Of a stretch of DNA of 64,000 nt, positions 27,859 to 36,196 are shown piece by piece. Position numbers and translations under genes: made by a program. The stretch spans positions 1-64,000 of the forward strand of contig VGDM01000001.1 in the NCBI GenBank assembly GCA_016869715.1, read 5' to 3'. The notes below the pieces were generated by a model. The model made no database searches. It had not been told where the DNA came from and was given only the letters and a program-made list of their open reading frames with translations. The DNA comes from Alphaproteobacteria bacterium. GTDB taxonomy: Bacteria > Pseudomonadota > Alphaproteobacteria > Acetobacterales > Acetobacteraceae. How positions within the stretch are numbered: position 1 is the first letter of the stretch; each line of letters opens with the position of its first letter.

Positions 27859-28716
27859 ATGCGTCTTGATGGACCTGACAGCAAAAATATAGACAACCGG
27901 CGCGGTCAGCGCGGCAGTGGTGTCGGTATGGGTCGCGTTGCCGTGGGTGGTGGCTTCGGCGCCGTGCTTCTGCTGCTGCTGTCCATGTTTCTGGGCGTGG
28001 ATGTGACCAACCTCGGTGGCGGCCACCTGGCGCCACCAAGCGCCTCGGAACAACGGCAGGCCCCTTCAGGGCAGGCCGGCCTGCCGGAAGATGAGGCGCG
28101 GCGCCTCATCTCTCGCGTGTTGGCGGAAACCGAGCAGGTCTGGAATGAGGCCTTTCAAGCGCCAGGCCGGCGTTAGGAGGAACCGGTGCTGGTCCTTTAA
28201 AGCGGTTCGACCCGTTCGGGATGCGGTGCGGCCCAGGCGCAGGTGGGGCCATTATACTGCACCGCCGATAAGCGCGTTTACATCAATTTGGATTTCATGG
28301 GGCGTTTGCTGCGCCAGCTTGGCGCGCCGGGGCATTTCGCTGCGGCCTATATTGTGGCGCATGAGGTCGGGCATCACGTCCAGCATGAATTGGGCGTGCT
28401 GGAAAAGGCGGAAGGCCTGAAGCGCCGTGTGGATCAGCGCACCGCCAATGAATTGCAGGTGCGCGTTGAATTGCAGGCGGATTGCCTGGCCGGGCTATGG
28501 GCCAAGCGCGCCCATGATGCGCGGCGCATTCTGGAAGCGGGTGATATCGACGAAGGCTTCCGCGCCGCCGCTGCTGTTGGGGATGATACCTTGCAGCGGA
28601 AATCGCAAGGCCATGTGCAGCCTGAGACCTTCACCCATGGCAGTTTTGAATAAAGGCTGCATTGGTTCCGGCGCGGGCTGGAATCGGGCCAGCTCTCCGC
28701 CTGCGATACCTTCTAG
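27859..28716 (+). pseudogene. YpfJ-type neutral zinc metallopeptidase, broken by three in-frame stops
   Basis: One continuous frame encodes the whole family architecture: N-terminal 'MRLDGPDSKNIDNRRG', a membrane helix (about 27-46), 'VGPLYCTADKRVYINLDF', the zinc site HEVGH, 'VRVELQADCLAGLW', 'GDDTLQRKSQGHV' and C-terminal 'WFRRGLESG'...'CDTF'. It is interrupted by TAG at 28174-28176 (Tyr expected), TAA at 28198-28200 (Tyr or Phe expected) and TAA at 28651-28653 (Gln expected). No indel is needed anywhere. The catalytic segment could still be made from an internal start near 28243, but without the membrane anchor. I regard it as a recent pseudogene. Confidence 0.85.
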
Positions 28717-28775
28717 CCCGGGGCTTTATAGGGCAACGCTTGAGCACACTGCGCTCACATGGGTACACGCAACCC

Positions 28776-28845
28776 GCTCTAGACCATTGTTTTTCGAACG
28801 TCTTCACACGTTCAGAGTATTCCATCTGAACGAAATCTGCTCTAG
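28776..28845. repeat. Palindromic intergenic element with competing hairpins
   Basis: The 7-mer GCTCTAG flanks the element (28776-28782 and 28839-28845). Inside, GAACGT/ACGTTC (28796-28801, 28808-28813) and CGTTCAG/CTGAACG (28809-28815, 28826-28832) share bases and so form mutually exclusive hairpins. It lies in the gap between the broken protease and bamE. The layout resembles dispersed alphaproteobacterial intergenic repeats; a second copy was not seen in this window. Confidence 0.5.
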
Positions 28846-28869
28846 CGCGTGCCTTTTTGATCGCGCTTC

Positions 28870-29373
28870 TTAACGGTTCATCCGCGCCGGGTTGTTCAAG
28901 GTACTGCCGGCCGTACTATCAAGCGACGGCCGACCGATATTGCCGAACAGCGCCTGCAAGATGTTCCGCTCGGTCCCGGGCGTCGGAGTTTCGCGTGATG
29001 CCATGCCGACATCCCGCCCATCCTCGGGCTTCAATTGGCGGATATCCTGCACCACGCCGCGCCGATCAAAACTGATCGCCACCACCACGCGGTCACGCAG
29101 TTCCAGGTATCGGCCCGGCATCAACTGAGTATTGCCGCCGATGTAATACCAATTTTCTTCATCAAAGGTGCCGCGCGCCGTGGGCGGGCCCAGCAGCGCC
29201 AGCACATCGCCACGGGTCTGCACGCCTTTGGTGACCTGAGAAAGCTTCTCGGCATCCACCCGATTGCCGCGCGGCACTGGGGGCGGGGCCAGTTTTTCGC
29301 AGGCACCCAATGCCAGCGTCGCCAGCAGCACCAGGGCGCCCAAGCGGCGCTTGGCTCGATATTCTTCAGCCAT
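28870..29373 (-). CDS. bamE: Outer membrane assembly lipoprotein BamE
   Basis: A 167-residue lipoprotein with signal peptide and lipobox 'LALGAC' (Cys about residue 25). The BamE/SmpA fold is shown by 'VTKGVQTRGDVLALLGPPTARGTFDEENWYYIG' (about 47-79) and by 'VAISFDRRGVVQDIR'. It is a component of the BAM complex that inserts beta-barrel proteins into the outer membrane. A C-terminal extension ending 'GSTLNNPARMNR' is typical of alphaproteobacterial forms. Divergent from the cytochrome bc1 chaperone gene, an arrangement I associate with alphaproteobacteria. Confidence 0.92.
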   Translation of the reverse strand: MAEEYRAKRRLGALVLLATLALGACEKLAPPPVPRGNRVDAEKLSQVTKGVQTRGDVLALLGPPTARGTFDEENWYYIGGNTQLMPGRYLELRDRVVVAISFDRRGVVQDIRQLKPEDGRDVGMASRETPTPGTERNILQALFGNIGRPSLDSTAGSTLNNPARMNR

Positions 29374-29504
29374 GTCGCGGTTTCCAGCTCAAGATGCCCT
29401 GTTCAAGATTGACCATTCGCCGATCCGAACCCATGTCTACGCTATCCGTTAGACACCCCGGGCCTTCGGGGTCAACCGCTGGCTTCCGGGCTGGGAAGGA
29501 ATCA

Positions 29505-30059
29505 ATGGGTTTGCTGAGCGCCTTGCGCCGCGCGCCGCATGAAAGAGCAGGCTTTACACTCTACGGCGCGGCCGTCGCCGCCGCCCGCGCGCCCTATTTC
29601 TACGCCGATCTTGGCGTACGCGATTCGGTGGAAGGCCGGCTTGATCTGATCCATCTGCATGCCGCGCTGCTGGTCCGCCGCCTGAGGCGCGATGCCGATC
29701 AGCGCGGCCCCACTCTGGCCCAGGCTGTTTTTGATGCCATGTTTTCCGACATGGATGTCAATCTGCGGGAAATGGGCGTGAGCGACCTGGTAGTGGGCAA
29801 GCGCGTGCGCGGGTTGTGGGAGGCGTTTCACGGCCGCGCCAGCGCCTATGAAGCCGCGCTGGATGGGGCCGATCCTGTTGCAATGGCCGTGGCGCTCGCG
29901 CGCAATGTCTGGCGCATGGAAGAAGCCGGCCCCGCGGCTCAGCGCCTGGCACGGATTGCCCTTGCCCAGGCGGAGGCCCTGCAAGCCCAGGGTTTTGCCG
30001 GGCTGTTGAAAGGCCAGGCGCAGTTCCTGGCGCCCGAAGCCATTGGCGATGCTGCCTGA
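29505..30059 (+). CDS. Ubiquinol-cytochrome c chaperone (CBP3-like)
   Basis: A 184-residue protein of the ubiquinol-cytochrome c chaperone family that assists assembly of cytochrome b of the bc1 complex. Core motif: 'GRLDLIHLHAALLVRRLRRD' (about 46-65), 'QAVFDAMFSDMDVNLREMGVSDLVVGKRV' (about 74-102) and 'GRASAYEAAL'. The ATG at 29505 (preceded by AAGGA) gives the usual length; the open frame extends further upstream without family similarity. Its end overlaps yceD. Confidence 0.9.
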   Translation: MGLLSALRRAPHERAGFTLYGAAVAAARAPYFYADLGVRDSVEGRLDLIHLHAALLVRRLRRDADQRGPTLAQAVFDAMFSDMDVNLREMGVSDLVVGKRVRGLWEAFHGRASAYEAALDGADPVAMAVALARNVWRMEEAGPAAQRLARIALAQAEALQAQGFAGLLKGQAQFLAPEAIGDAA

Positions 30060-30558
30060 ATTTTCCCGTCCGCAGCTTTTGACTGACCCGCCCCAGGCCG
30101 GCGTCGCGGAAGTGCTGGAAGCCAACCCTGCCGAATGTGCCGCACTGGCTGACCGCTTCGGGATCGAAGCCTTGCGCCATTTCAGCGCGCGCTACACCCG
30201 CAAACCCTATCCGGGCGGGGGGCTGATGCTGACCGGGCGGATCAAGGCCGAAGCGGTGCAGCTTTGCGTCGTCAGCCTAGAACCGGTGACCGAACACTTG
30301 GACAAGCCCTTCACCCTGGTTGTGTTGCCGCCCGAGGCCACAGCTTCCGAAGACCCGGATGGGCCCGATGAGATTGAGGCCGACGCGACCGGCTATTTCG
30401 ACCTGGGGGAGGCTTTTGCCGAGGAATTGTCCCTCTCGCTCAACCCCTATCCCCGCGCTGCCGGGACGCATTTGCCGGCGGGGCTGCACGAAGAGGCCGA
30501 GGAAGCCCCGCGCAACCCCTTCGCCAAGCTGGCGGTGCTTCGGGGCGGCAAGGGCTGA
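30049..30558 (+). CDS. yceD: YceD/DUF177 family protein
   Basis: A 169-residue protein of the YceD family, which is consistently encoded just upstream of rpmF, as here. The conserved core is 'LTGRIKAEAVQLCVVSLEPVTEHLDKPFTLVVLP' (about 60-93), where one cysteine of the usual C-x2-C pair is replaced by a valine-serine step, followed by an acidic stretch with 'YFDLGEAFAEELSLSLNPYPR'. In other bacteria YceD is linked to 23S rRNA accumulation. ATG 30049 overlaps the upstream stop; a TTG at 30043 is an alternative. Confidence 0.87.
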   Translation: MLPEFSRPQLLTDPPQAGVAEVLEANPAECAALADRFGIEALRHFSARYTRKPYPGGGLMLTGRIKAEAVQLCVVSLEPVTEHLDKPFTLVVLPPEATASEDPDGPDEIEADATGYFDLGEAFAEELSLSLNPYPRAAGTHLPAGLHEEAEEAPRNPFAKLAVLRGGKG

Positions 30559-30657
30559 AGCAGTGCCGCCGCATGCTTGCGCCGCCCGGAAGGGGGTGCT
30601 AGCTGCCCGACGCTAGTCGAAATCAAAGTCACGTTTGAGTGAAAGAAACCCGGCGCC

Positions 30658-30858
30658 ATGGCCGTTCCGAAAAGAAAGACTTCGCCTTCCCGCCGCGGCA
30701 TGCGCCGCAGCCATGAAGCGCTCAGCACCTCCGCGCATCATGAATGCGCCAATTGCGGCGAATTGAAGCGCCCGCATCACGTTTGCTCCCATTGCGGCTA
30801 TTATGATGGCCGTGAAGTGGTGGCGGCGGATCGCCTGAAGCTGGCCGTCCGGCTCTGA
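30658..30858 (+). CDS. rpmF: 50S ribosomal protein L32
   Basis: A 66-residue L32. It begins '[19 protein letters not shown]' and carries the zinc-ribbon cysteines in '[20 protein letters not shown]' (about 36-55), so it is the zinc-binding, C+ form. It precedes plsX and fabH, the classic rpmF-plsX-fabH order that links ribosome and lipid synthesis. Confidence 0.97.
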   Translation: MAVPKRKTSPSRRGMRRSHEALSTSAHHECANCGELKRPHHVCSHCGYYDGREVVAADRLKLAVRL

Positions 30859-30891
30859 TCCCGCGCATCCAAGGGCGCCGAGGCTCCCGCG

Positions 30892-31941
30892 ATGGCTGAT
30901 ACAGGTGCTGCCTTTTCCCTGGCGATTGATGCCATGGGTGGGGATGCGGCGCCTGAGGTCGTGCTCGATGGTCTGGAATTGGCCGCCGAGCGGCATCCAC
31001 AGACGCGTTTCCTGCTGGTGGGCAATGAGGCGCGCGTGGGTGCGGCTTTGGCGCGGCGCAAACGTGCGGCCAAGGTGTGCAGCCTGCGTCATGCGCCCGA
31101 GGTGATTTCTGGCGATTTGAAGCCAACAGCGGCCCTGCGCATGCGCGGGTCTTCCATGCGAATGGCGATTGATGCGGTCACGGCTGGGGAAGCGGCAGGT
31201 GTAGTTTCCGCTGGGAATACCGGGGCGCTGATCGCGCTTGCCAAAATCGTCATCAAGACCATGCCGGAAATTGATCGGCCCGCGCTGGCGGCGATAGGCC
31301 CTTCGGCGCGGGGCGATGTTGTGCTGCTCGATCTTGGCGCCAATGTGCAATGCGATGCGCGCAATTTGGTGGAATTTGCCATCATGGGGGATGCCTTTGC
31401 ACGCGTGGCGCTTGGCCTGACCACGCCGAGCATTGGCCTTTTGAATGTCGGCAGTGAGGAATTGAAGGGCGATGACCGCGTGCGCGCAGCAGCCGAGATT
31501 CTGCGTGATTCGCATTTGGGCACTCAGTTTCGCGGCTTTATCGAAGGCCATGATATCACCGCCGGCACGGTGGATGTTGTGGTGACGGATGGCTTTACCG
31601 GCAATGTAGCGCTGAAGACCGGCGAAGGTGCGTTGAAGCTGATGCGCGATTTGCTGCGCCAGGTTTTCACCAGCAGCGTGCCCGCCAGGCTTGGCTATTT
31701 GATGGCGCGGCCCGCCTTGGATCGGCTGCGCGAATGGATGGACCCGCGCCGCTATAATGGTGCGATTCTGCTTGGGTTGAACGGCGTTGTGGTGAAATCT
31801 CATGGCGGAACGGATGCGCTTGGCTTCGCCAATGCCGTGGATGTGGCCATGGATATGGTAACGCATGGCTATAATGATCGGATCAGGGATGGTTTTGACC
31901 GGCTTGCGGGCCGCAATAGGCTGGCGCCTTCGCCAAACTGA
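30892..31941 (+). CDS. plsX: Phosphate acyltransferase PlsX
   Basis: A 349-residue enzyme converting acyl-ACP to acyl-phosphate for phospholipid synthesis. Signature stretches are 'LAIDAMGGDAAPEVVLDGL' at the N-terminus, 'GVVSAGNTGALIALAKIVI' near residues 103-121, 'LLDLGANVQCDA' and 'VVTDGFTGNVALKTGEGA'. Located 33 bases after rpmF and 14 before fabH, with which it supplies glycerolipid and fatty acid precursors. Confidence 0.97.
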   Translation: MADTGAAFSLAIDAMGGDAAPEVVLDGLELAAERHPQTRFLLVGNEARVGAALARRKRAAKVCSLRHAPEVISGDLKPTAALRMRGSSMRMAIDAVTAGEAAGVVSAGNTGALIALAKIVIKTMPEIDRPALAAIGPSARGDVVLLDLGANVQCDARNLVEFAIMGDAFARVALGLTTPSIGLLNVGSEELKGDDRVRAAAEILRDSHLGTQFRGFIEGHDITAGTVDVVVTDGFTGNVALKTGEGALKLMRDLLRQVFTSSVPARLGYLMARPALDRLREWMDPRRYNGAILLGLNGVVVKSHGGTDALGFANAVDVAMDMVTHGYNDRIRDGFDRLAGRNRLAPSPN

Positions 31942-31955
31942 TGTAGCTTAGCGCC

Positions 31956-32936
31956 ATGGTCATGCGTGCCTTGATCGCCGGCTGCGGCGGCTACCTTCCC
32001 CCCTTGCGGCTTTCCAATGATGAATTGGCGGCGCGCCACGGGCTTGAAACCTCTGACGCCTGGATCGAGGAACGTACGGGGATCAAATACCGTCATGTGG
32101 CGGCACCTGATGAGGCCGCTTCCGATCTGGCCGCTGCTGCCGCACGCGCGGCGCTTGCCGATGCAGGCGTTGCGGCTTCTCAGGTGGATGGCATCATCGT
32201 GGCCACCACCACGCCCGATTCCGGCTTTCCCGCCACCGCCGCGCGGGTGCAGGCCAAGATTGGCGCTGGCCCTGGCTTTGCGTTTGACATCACCGCGGCC
32301 TGCACCGGCTTCATCTATGGGCTTTCCATCGCTGAGGCGATGGTGCGCGCGGGCCATGCCCGCCATGTGCTGGTGATCGGCGCTGAGGTCTATACGCGCA
32401 TCATGGATTGGACCGATCGCGGCACTTGCGTACTGTTCGGCGATGGGGCCGGCGCGGTGCTGTTGAGTGCGGGTGAGGGTGCCGGCAACAGCAAGGATCG
32501 TGGCCTGCTTTCCACGCATCTGCATGCCGATGGCCGGCATGGCGATATCCTGTTTGTCGAAGGCGGCGTCGGGTCCACCGGTGGCACGGGATTGCTGCGG
32601 ATGGCGGGCAAGGAAGTCTTCCGCCACGCGGTGTCCAAATTGGCCGCCGTGGTAGACGAAGCGCTGGCGGCCAATGGCCTGACCCATGCCGATATTGATT
32701 GGCTGGTGCCGCATCAGGCGAACCTTCGCATCATTGAAGCCATGGGCAAGAAACTGCACCTGCAACCGGGGCGTGTGGTGGTGACGGTGGACCGCCATGC
32801 CAATACCTCGGCTGCCTCCATTCCGCTGGCACTGGCGGAAGCCCGTGGCGATGGGCGGATCAAGAATGGCGATCTGGTGGTGATGGAGGCGATTGGCGGG
32901 GGGCTGACCTGGGGGTCCGCCATTGCGCGTTTCTGA
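31956..32936 (+). CDS. fabH: 3-oxoacyl-ACP synthase III
   Basis: A 326-residue beta-ketoacyl-ACP synthase III that starts fatty acid chains from acyl-CoA and malonyl-ACP. Catalytic residues are visible: Cys116 in 'TAACTGF', His in 'VPHQANLRI' near 253 and Asn in 'HANTSAASIP' near 283. The 'GGYLPP' opening is typical. Either ATG at 31956 or 31962 may be used. It follows plsX directly. Confidence 0.96.
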   Translation: MVMRALIAGCGGYLPPLRLSNDELAARHGLETSDAWIEERTGIKYRHVAAPDEAASDLAAAAARAALADAGVAASQVDGIIVATTTPDSGFPATAARVQAKIGAGPGFAFDITAACTGFIYGLSIAEAMVRAGHARHVLVIGAEVYTRIMDWTDRGTCVLFGDGAGAVLLSAGEGAGNSKDRGLLSTHLHADGRHGDILFVEGGVGSTGGTGLLRMAGKEVFRHAVSKLAAVVDEALAANGLTHADIDWLVPHQANLRIIEAMGKKLHLQPGRVVVTVDRHANTSAASIPLALAEARGDGRIKNGDLVVMEAIGGGLTWGSAIARF

Positions 32937-33015
32937 GTTTTCATACAACGGGCTGTTGACGGCAGCACTTGAAGCCGGTTTGCTGTAGGGAACAGGGATA
33001 AAGTGGGGCGGGTCG

Positions 33016-33321
33016 ATGGAAACCATAACGCGGGCCAATCTGGCCGAGGCGATCTATGCTGAGGTTGGGCTTTCACGCAATGAAAGCGCAGACCTGTTGG
33101 AATCGGTACTGGAACGAATTTCCGCTGTGCTGGAATCCGGTGAATCGGTGAAGATATCCTCCTTCGGGACCTTCCTGGTGCGCCAGAAAGGTCAGCGCAT
33201 TGGCCGTAATCCGAAAACCGGCGTTGAAGTGCCGATCCTGCCGCGCAAGGTGCTTTCCTTTCGCCCGTCTCAGGTATTGAAGGCGCGCATCAACAATGAG
33301 GAAGTGGAAGACGAAGCATGA
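33016..33321 (+). CDS. ihfA: Integration host factor alpha subunit
   Basis: A 101-residue DNA-bending protein of the HU/IHF family: '[22 protein letters not shown]' forms the dimer helices and '[23 protein letters not shown]' (about 61-83) is the beta-arm with the intercalating Pro. It should pair with IHF-beta encoded elsewhere. The last codons overlap the ATG of the MerR gene by four bases. Confidence 0.96.
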   Translation: METITRANLAEAIYAEVGLSRNESADLLESVLERISAVLESGESVKISSFGTFLVRQKGQRIGRNPKTGVEVPILPRKVLSFRPSQVLKARINNEEVEDEA

Positions 33322-33737
33322 GCGATACTCATGATGCGGATGACAAGGGGCGCCCGCGCAAGGCGCCGAGTGCCTTTCGCACCATCAGTGAAGTCGCCGA
33401 TGATTTGAATATTCCGCAGCATGTCTTGCGGTTTTGGGAGAGCAAATTCCCGCAATTGAAGCCGCTGAAGCGCGGCGGTGGGCGGCGCTATTACCGGCCA
33501 GAGGATATCGCGCTGCTGAAGCGTGTTGGCGATCTGCTTTATAATGAGGGCTATACCATCAAGGGCGTGCAGCGTTTGCTGCGCGACGGCACGGATGAAG
33601 GCCCAGCGCCAGTCGCGATGGAATTGCCACTGGGTGATCCGCCGCCGGCGGCTGACGCATCTGAAGGCTTGGCGCTAAAGATCGCTTTGGCGGAGCTTGA
33701 GGATATTGTGCGCGCCTTGCATCGGTTGGCGGCTTAA
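33318..33737 (+). CDS. MerR-family transcriptional regulator
   Basis: A 139-residue regulator. The winged HTH '[51 protein letters not shown]' spans about 20-70. No C-terminal cysteines or known effector domain are seen; the C-terminus is a short helical segment. A MerR protein of this kind directly after ihfA is a widely conserved alphaproteobacterial arrangement. Translationally coupled to ihfA. Confidence 0.93.
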   Translation: MSDTHDADDKGRPRKAPSAFRTISEVADDLNIPQHVLRFWESKFPQLKPLKRGGGRRYYRPEDIALLKRVGDLLYNEGYTIKGVQRLLRDGTDEGPAPVAMELPLGDPPPAADASEGLALKIALAELEDIVRALHRLAA

Positions 33738-33873
33738 GCCCCCGGGCGGCGAAGGCGGAATCGCCGAAGTCGTGAAGCGGCCGCTTGAAAAATTCCGCGG
33801 AAACGCTTGGTTTCAACGGAGCGCGCATCAAGGGTTGGCAATCCGGAAATTAGGGTGCTAAGCACCGATACGT

Positions 33874-33950
33874 CGGAGCGTAGCGCAGCCTGGTAGCGCA
33901 TCAGTCTGGGGGACTGGGGGTCGTGGGTTCGAATCCCGCCGCTCCGACCA
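33874..33950 (+). tRNA. tRNA-Pro (anticodon GGG), CCA encoded
   Basis: Complete cloverleaf: acceptor CGGAGCG/CGCTCCG, D-stem GCGC/GCGC, anticodon stem CAGTC/GACTG-type pairing around loop CTGGGGG (anticodon GGG), T-arm with GTGGG-TTCGAAT-CCCGC, then A and CCA at 33947-33950. It follows the merR gene by about 135 bases. No island-like genes are seen on its 3' side. Confidence 0.95.
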
Positions 33951-33986
33951 TTTCCAAAAATTGGGGGTGGGAATTGGCGGGTGTTT

Positions 33987-34472
33987 TCAACGCATCGGCC
34001 AAAGGCGGGACCAAAGCCCCGCCGTTTCCTCACGCAGCCCCACCCAGCCTTGTTCAATCGGCGCGCTGCCAGCGGCCATCATTTCCTGCGCGGCCTTTGC
34101 ATGGCGCTGCGTGGCGGCCCAGGCTTCCTGCGCCAGGCTTTCCACCGCCCCGGCCAGATGCGGCGCCAGCGCCTCACCAAGCGCACAAGCGGCGCGTTGT
34201 TCCGCACTCGGCGGGTTGCCCAAAATAGCGTCCGTCAAGGCATCCCATGCGCGGCCAGAGCCCAGCAGCAGCGATACCGCCACACCGCCCGCCTGACCGA
34301 TCAGGCAGCCATACCCCATGCGGGCCTCTGGCACTAGGCTTTTAGGCAGCAGCGGTAAGGTGCTGGTCGCCTCAGGCAGTTTCGGATTGGGGAACGCAAT
34401 ATCGGATGCCTGCGCTGCCATGGGCGCGGCAAGCCAAGCCAGGATTGCAACCGTGACACCAATTTTCCTCAT
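33987..34472 (-). CDS. Secreted protein of unknown function
   Basis: About 161 residues from the ATG at 34472. It has a signal peptide ('KIGVTVAILAWLAAPMAAQA'). The mature part contains 'GYGCLIGQAGGVAVSLLLGSGRAWDALTDAILGNPPSAEQRAACALGEALAPHLAG', with two cysteines that could form a disulphide. I do not recognise the family. The start codon overlaps the stop of the upstream solute-binding protein (ATGA), so the two are coupled and the protein probably works in the periplasm. Confidence 0.75.
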   Translation of the reverse strand: MRKIGVTVAILAWLAAPMAAQASDIAFPNPKLPEATSTLPLLPKSLVPEARMGYGCLIGQAGGVAVSLLLGSGRAWDALTDAILGNPPSAEQRAACALGEALAPHLAGAVESLAQEAWAATQRHAKAAQEMMAAGSAPIEQGWVGLREETAGLWSRLWPMR

Positions 34473-36052
34473 GCGCGCTTCACCCCCCAGAACAAGGCCG
34501 AACCTCCCTTTACCACATCGCGAATGCTGCGCCGATAGGCTTGTGGCGGCAGCACCAAGCCGAGCGGGATGAAGGGCACTTCCTGCCACACCACGCGCTG
34601 GATTTCCTCGGCGATGGTTTTCTCAGCGGCGAGGTCAGGTGCGGTAAACCAGGCATCACGCAACTCCTCAAGCCTTGGCATGGTGGGCCAGCCGGACCAG
34701 GCATTCGCGCCATTGCCGCGAATGGGCATGTGGCTGCCGGGCACCGAGACATCCAAGCCTTCCCAGGTGGTGCAAAAGGCGCTCCAGCCGCCTTGATCCA
34801 CTGTGCCGCGATTGGTGCGGCGCTGGATCTGCGTACCCCAATCCATGGAAATGAAATCAACATTGAAGCCGATGCGCTTCAGGATGTCGGTGGCGACGAC
34901 AGCCAGGTTCTGCAGTACAGGCAGGTCTGTGGCCGACATCATCACCACGCGTTCATTTCTGTAGCCGGAAGCCGCAAGGGCAGCGCGCGCCGCATGCAGG
35001 CTGCGCGGACCGGTCAGCACCTCAAGCCCCGCTTCATTGGCAAGCGGCGTGCCGGGCGTCAAAACGCCCGCCGGCAAATGCGAAAGCGTTTGATCGGTGC
35101 CGATACCGGCATCCATGAAAACGCGCTGATCAATCGCCAGCAGCAGCGCGCGGCGCGCCGCGACATTGTCAAAAGGCGGATGGAGGAAATTGAAGCGGAG
35201 CACGCCAAGATTGCCGGCGCTATTGATGCGGTCCACGACGATTTCGCGATGGCGCCGGAGTAGCGGCAGCAAATCCGCATGCGGCTGTTCCCACCAATCC
35301 GCTTCATTGTTTTGCAGCGCGGCGGATGCGGTGGAAGGATCGGGCATGATGCGCCATTCGACACGATCAAAATGCACGGGCTTGCCACCCGCCATGAAGT
35401 CCGAAGCTTCCTGGCGCGTCTGATAGCATTCGAAACGATCATACACCGCGATATCACCAGAGCGGAACAAATCCTGCGGGAAGCGGAATGGCCCGCTGCC
35501 GGTGAAGTCTCGGATTTGCTGGAAGGCATCGGTCTCGGCGATCCGTTCGGGCATGATGGCGCAAGCGCTGGCCGAGGGTTTGCCGAGCGCCCAAGCCAAA
35601 CCCGCCCAAGGCTGCTTCAAGCGAATTTCAAATCGTTTGTCATCCAGGGCGCGCATTTCATTTAGCAGCACGCCAAGCCTTTGGCCCAGCACATCGCGCT
35701 TTGACCAGCGCATCATGGAGGCAACACAATCCTTTGTGCGCACCGGTTCATTGTCATGGAAACGCAGCCCCGGGCGGAGCGTCATGGTCCAAGTCAGGCC
35801 ATCGGCGGAGATTTTATGCCCCGCCAGCATCTGATGCTTCGCCCGGAAATCCGCGCCCAAGCCAAACAGCGTATCATACAACATCAGGCCCTGATTGCGG
35901 ACCACCACCGCCGTGCTCCAGACCGGGTCCATGCTGGAAAGATTGGCGTGTGGAATGAAACGCAGGGTCCGTGCCGAGGTCTGCCCGATGGCGAGGCGTA
36001 GTGCGGACAGCGCGGCGGCAGAGATGGCAAGCAATGGGCGGCGCGCGATCGT
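34469..36052 (-). CDS. ABC transporter substrate-binding protein (SBP_bac_5), probable ACG start
   Basis: A periplasmic peptide/opine-type binding protein of about 527 residues. Family features: 'LRFIPHANLSSMDPVWSTA', 'LTWTMTLRPGLRFHDNEPV' and 'WRIMPDPSTASAALQNNEADWWE'. The signal peptide 'ARRPLLAISAAALSALRLAIG' lacks an ordinary start. At the expected position, nine bases after AGGAG (36062-36066), the codon is ACG (36050-36052), giving T/M-I-A-R-R-P-L-L. The next usable start is TTG at 36034, which removes the arginines and leaves a poor ribosome site. No permease genes adjoin, so it is an orphan receptor. Confidence 0.8.
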   Translation of the reverse strand, partial: TIARRPLLAISAAALSALRLAIGQTSARTLRFIPHANLSSMDPVWSTAVVVRNQGLMLYDTLFGLGADFRAKHQMLAGHKISADGLTWTMTLRPGLRFHDNEPVRTKDCVASMMRWSKRDVLGQRLGVLLNEMRALDDKRFEIRLKQPWAGLAWALGKPSASACAIMPERIAETDAFQQIRDFTGSGPFRFPQDLFRSGDIAVYDRFECYQTRQEASDFMAGGKPVHFDRVEWRIMPDPSTASAALQNNEADWWEQPHADLLPLLRRHREIVVDRINSAGNLGVLRFNFLHPPFDNVAARRALLLAIDQRVFMDAGIGTDQTLSHLPAGVLTPGTPLANEAGLEVLTGPRSLHAARAALAASGYRNERVVMMSATDLPVLQNLAVVATDILKRIGFNVDFISMDWGTQIQRRTNRGTVDQGGWSAFCTTWEGLDVSVPGSHMPIRGNGANAWSGWPTMPRLEELRDAWFTAPDLAAEKTIAEEIQRVVWQEVPFIPLGLVLPPQAYRRSIRDVVKGGSALFWGVKRA

Positions 36053-36196
36053 GGCTCAGGGCTCCTTGCTGATGGACCAAGCATGTCTTGGTTCGTTGCA
36101 TCACGCAAACCTCCCCTTGGAGCGTATCGGCATTAGCGCTAGGATCCTGCAAATGGGGCCGATGGCAACAGGCCCCCAAAGCCGGAGGAGGGGTTC

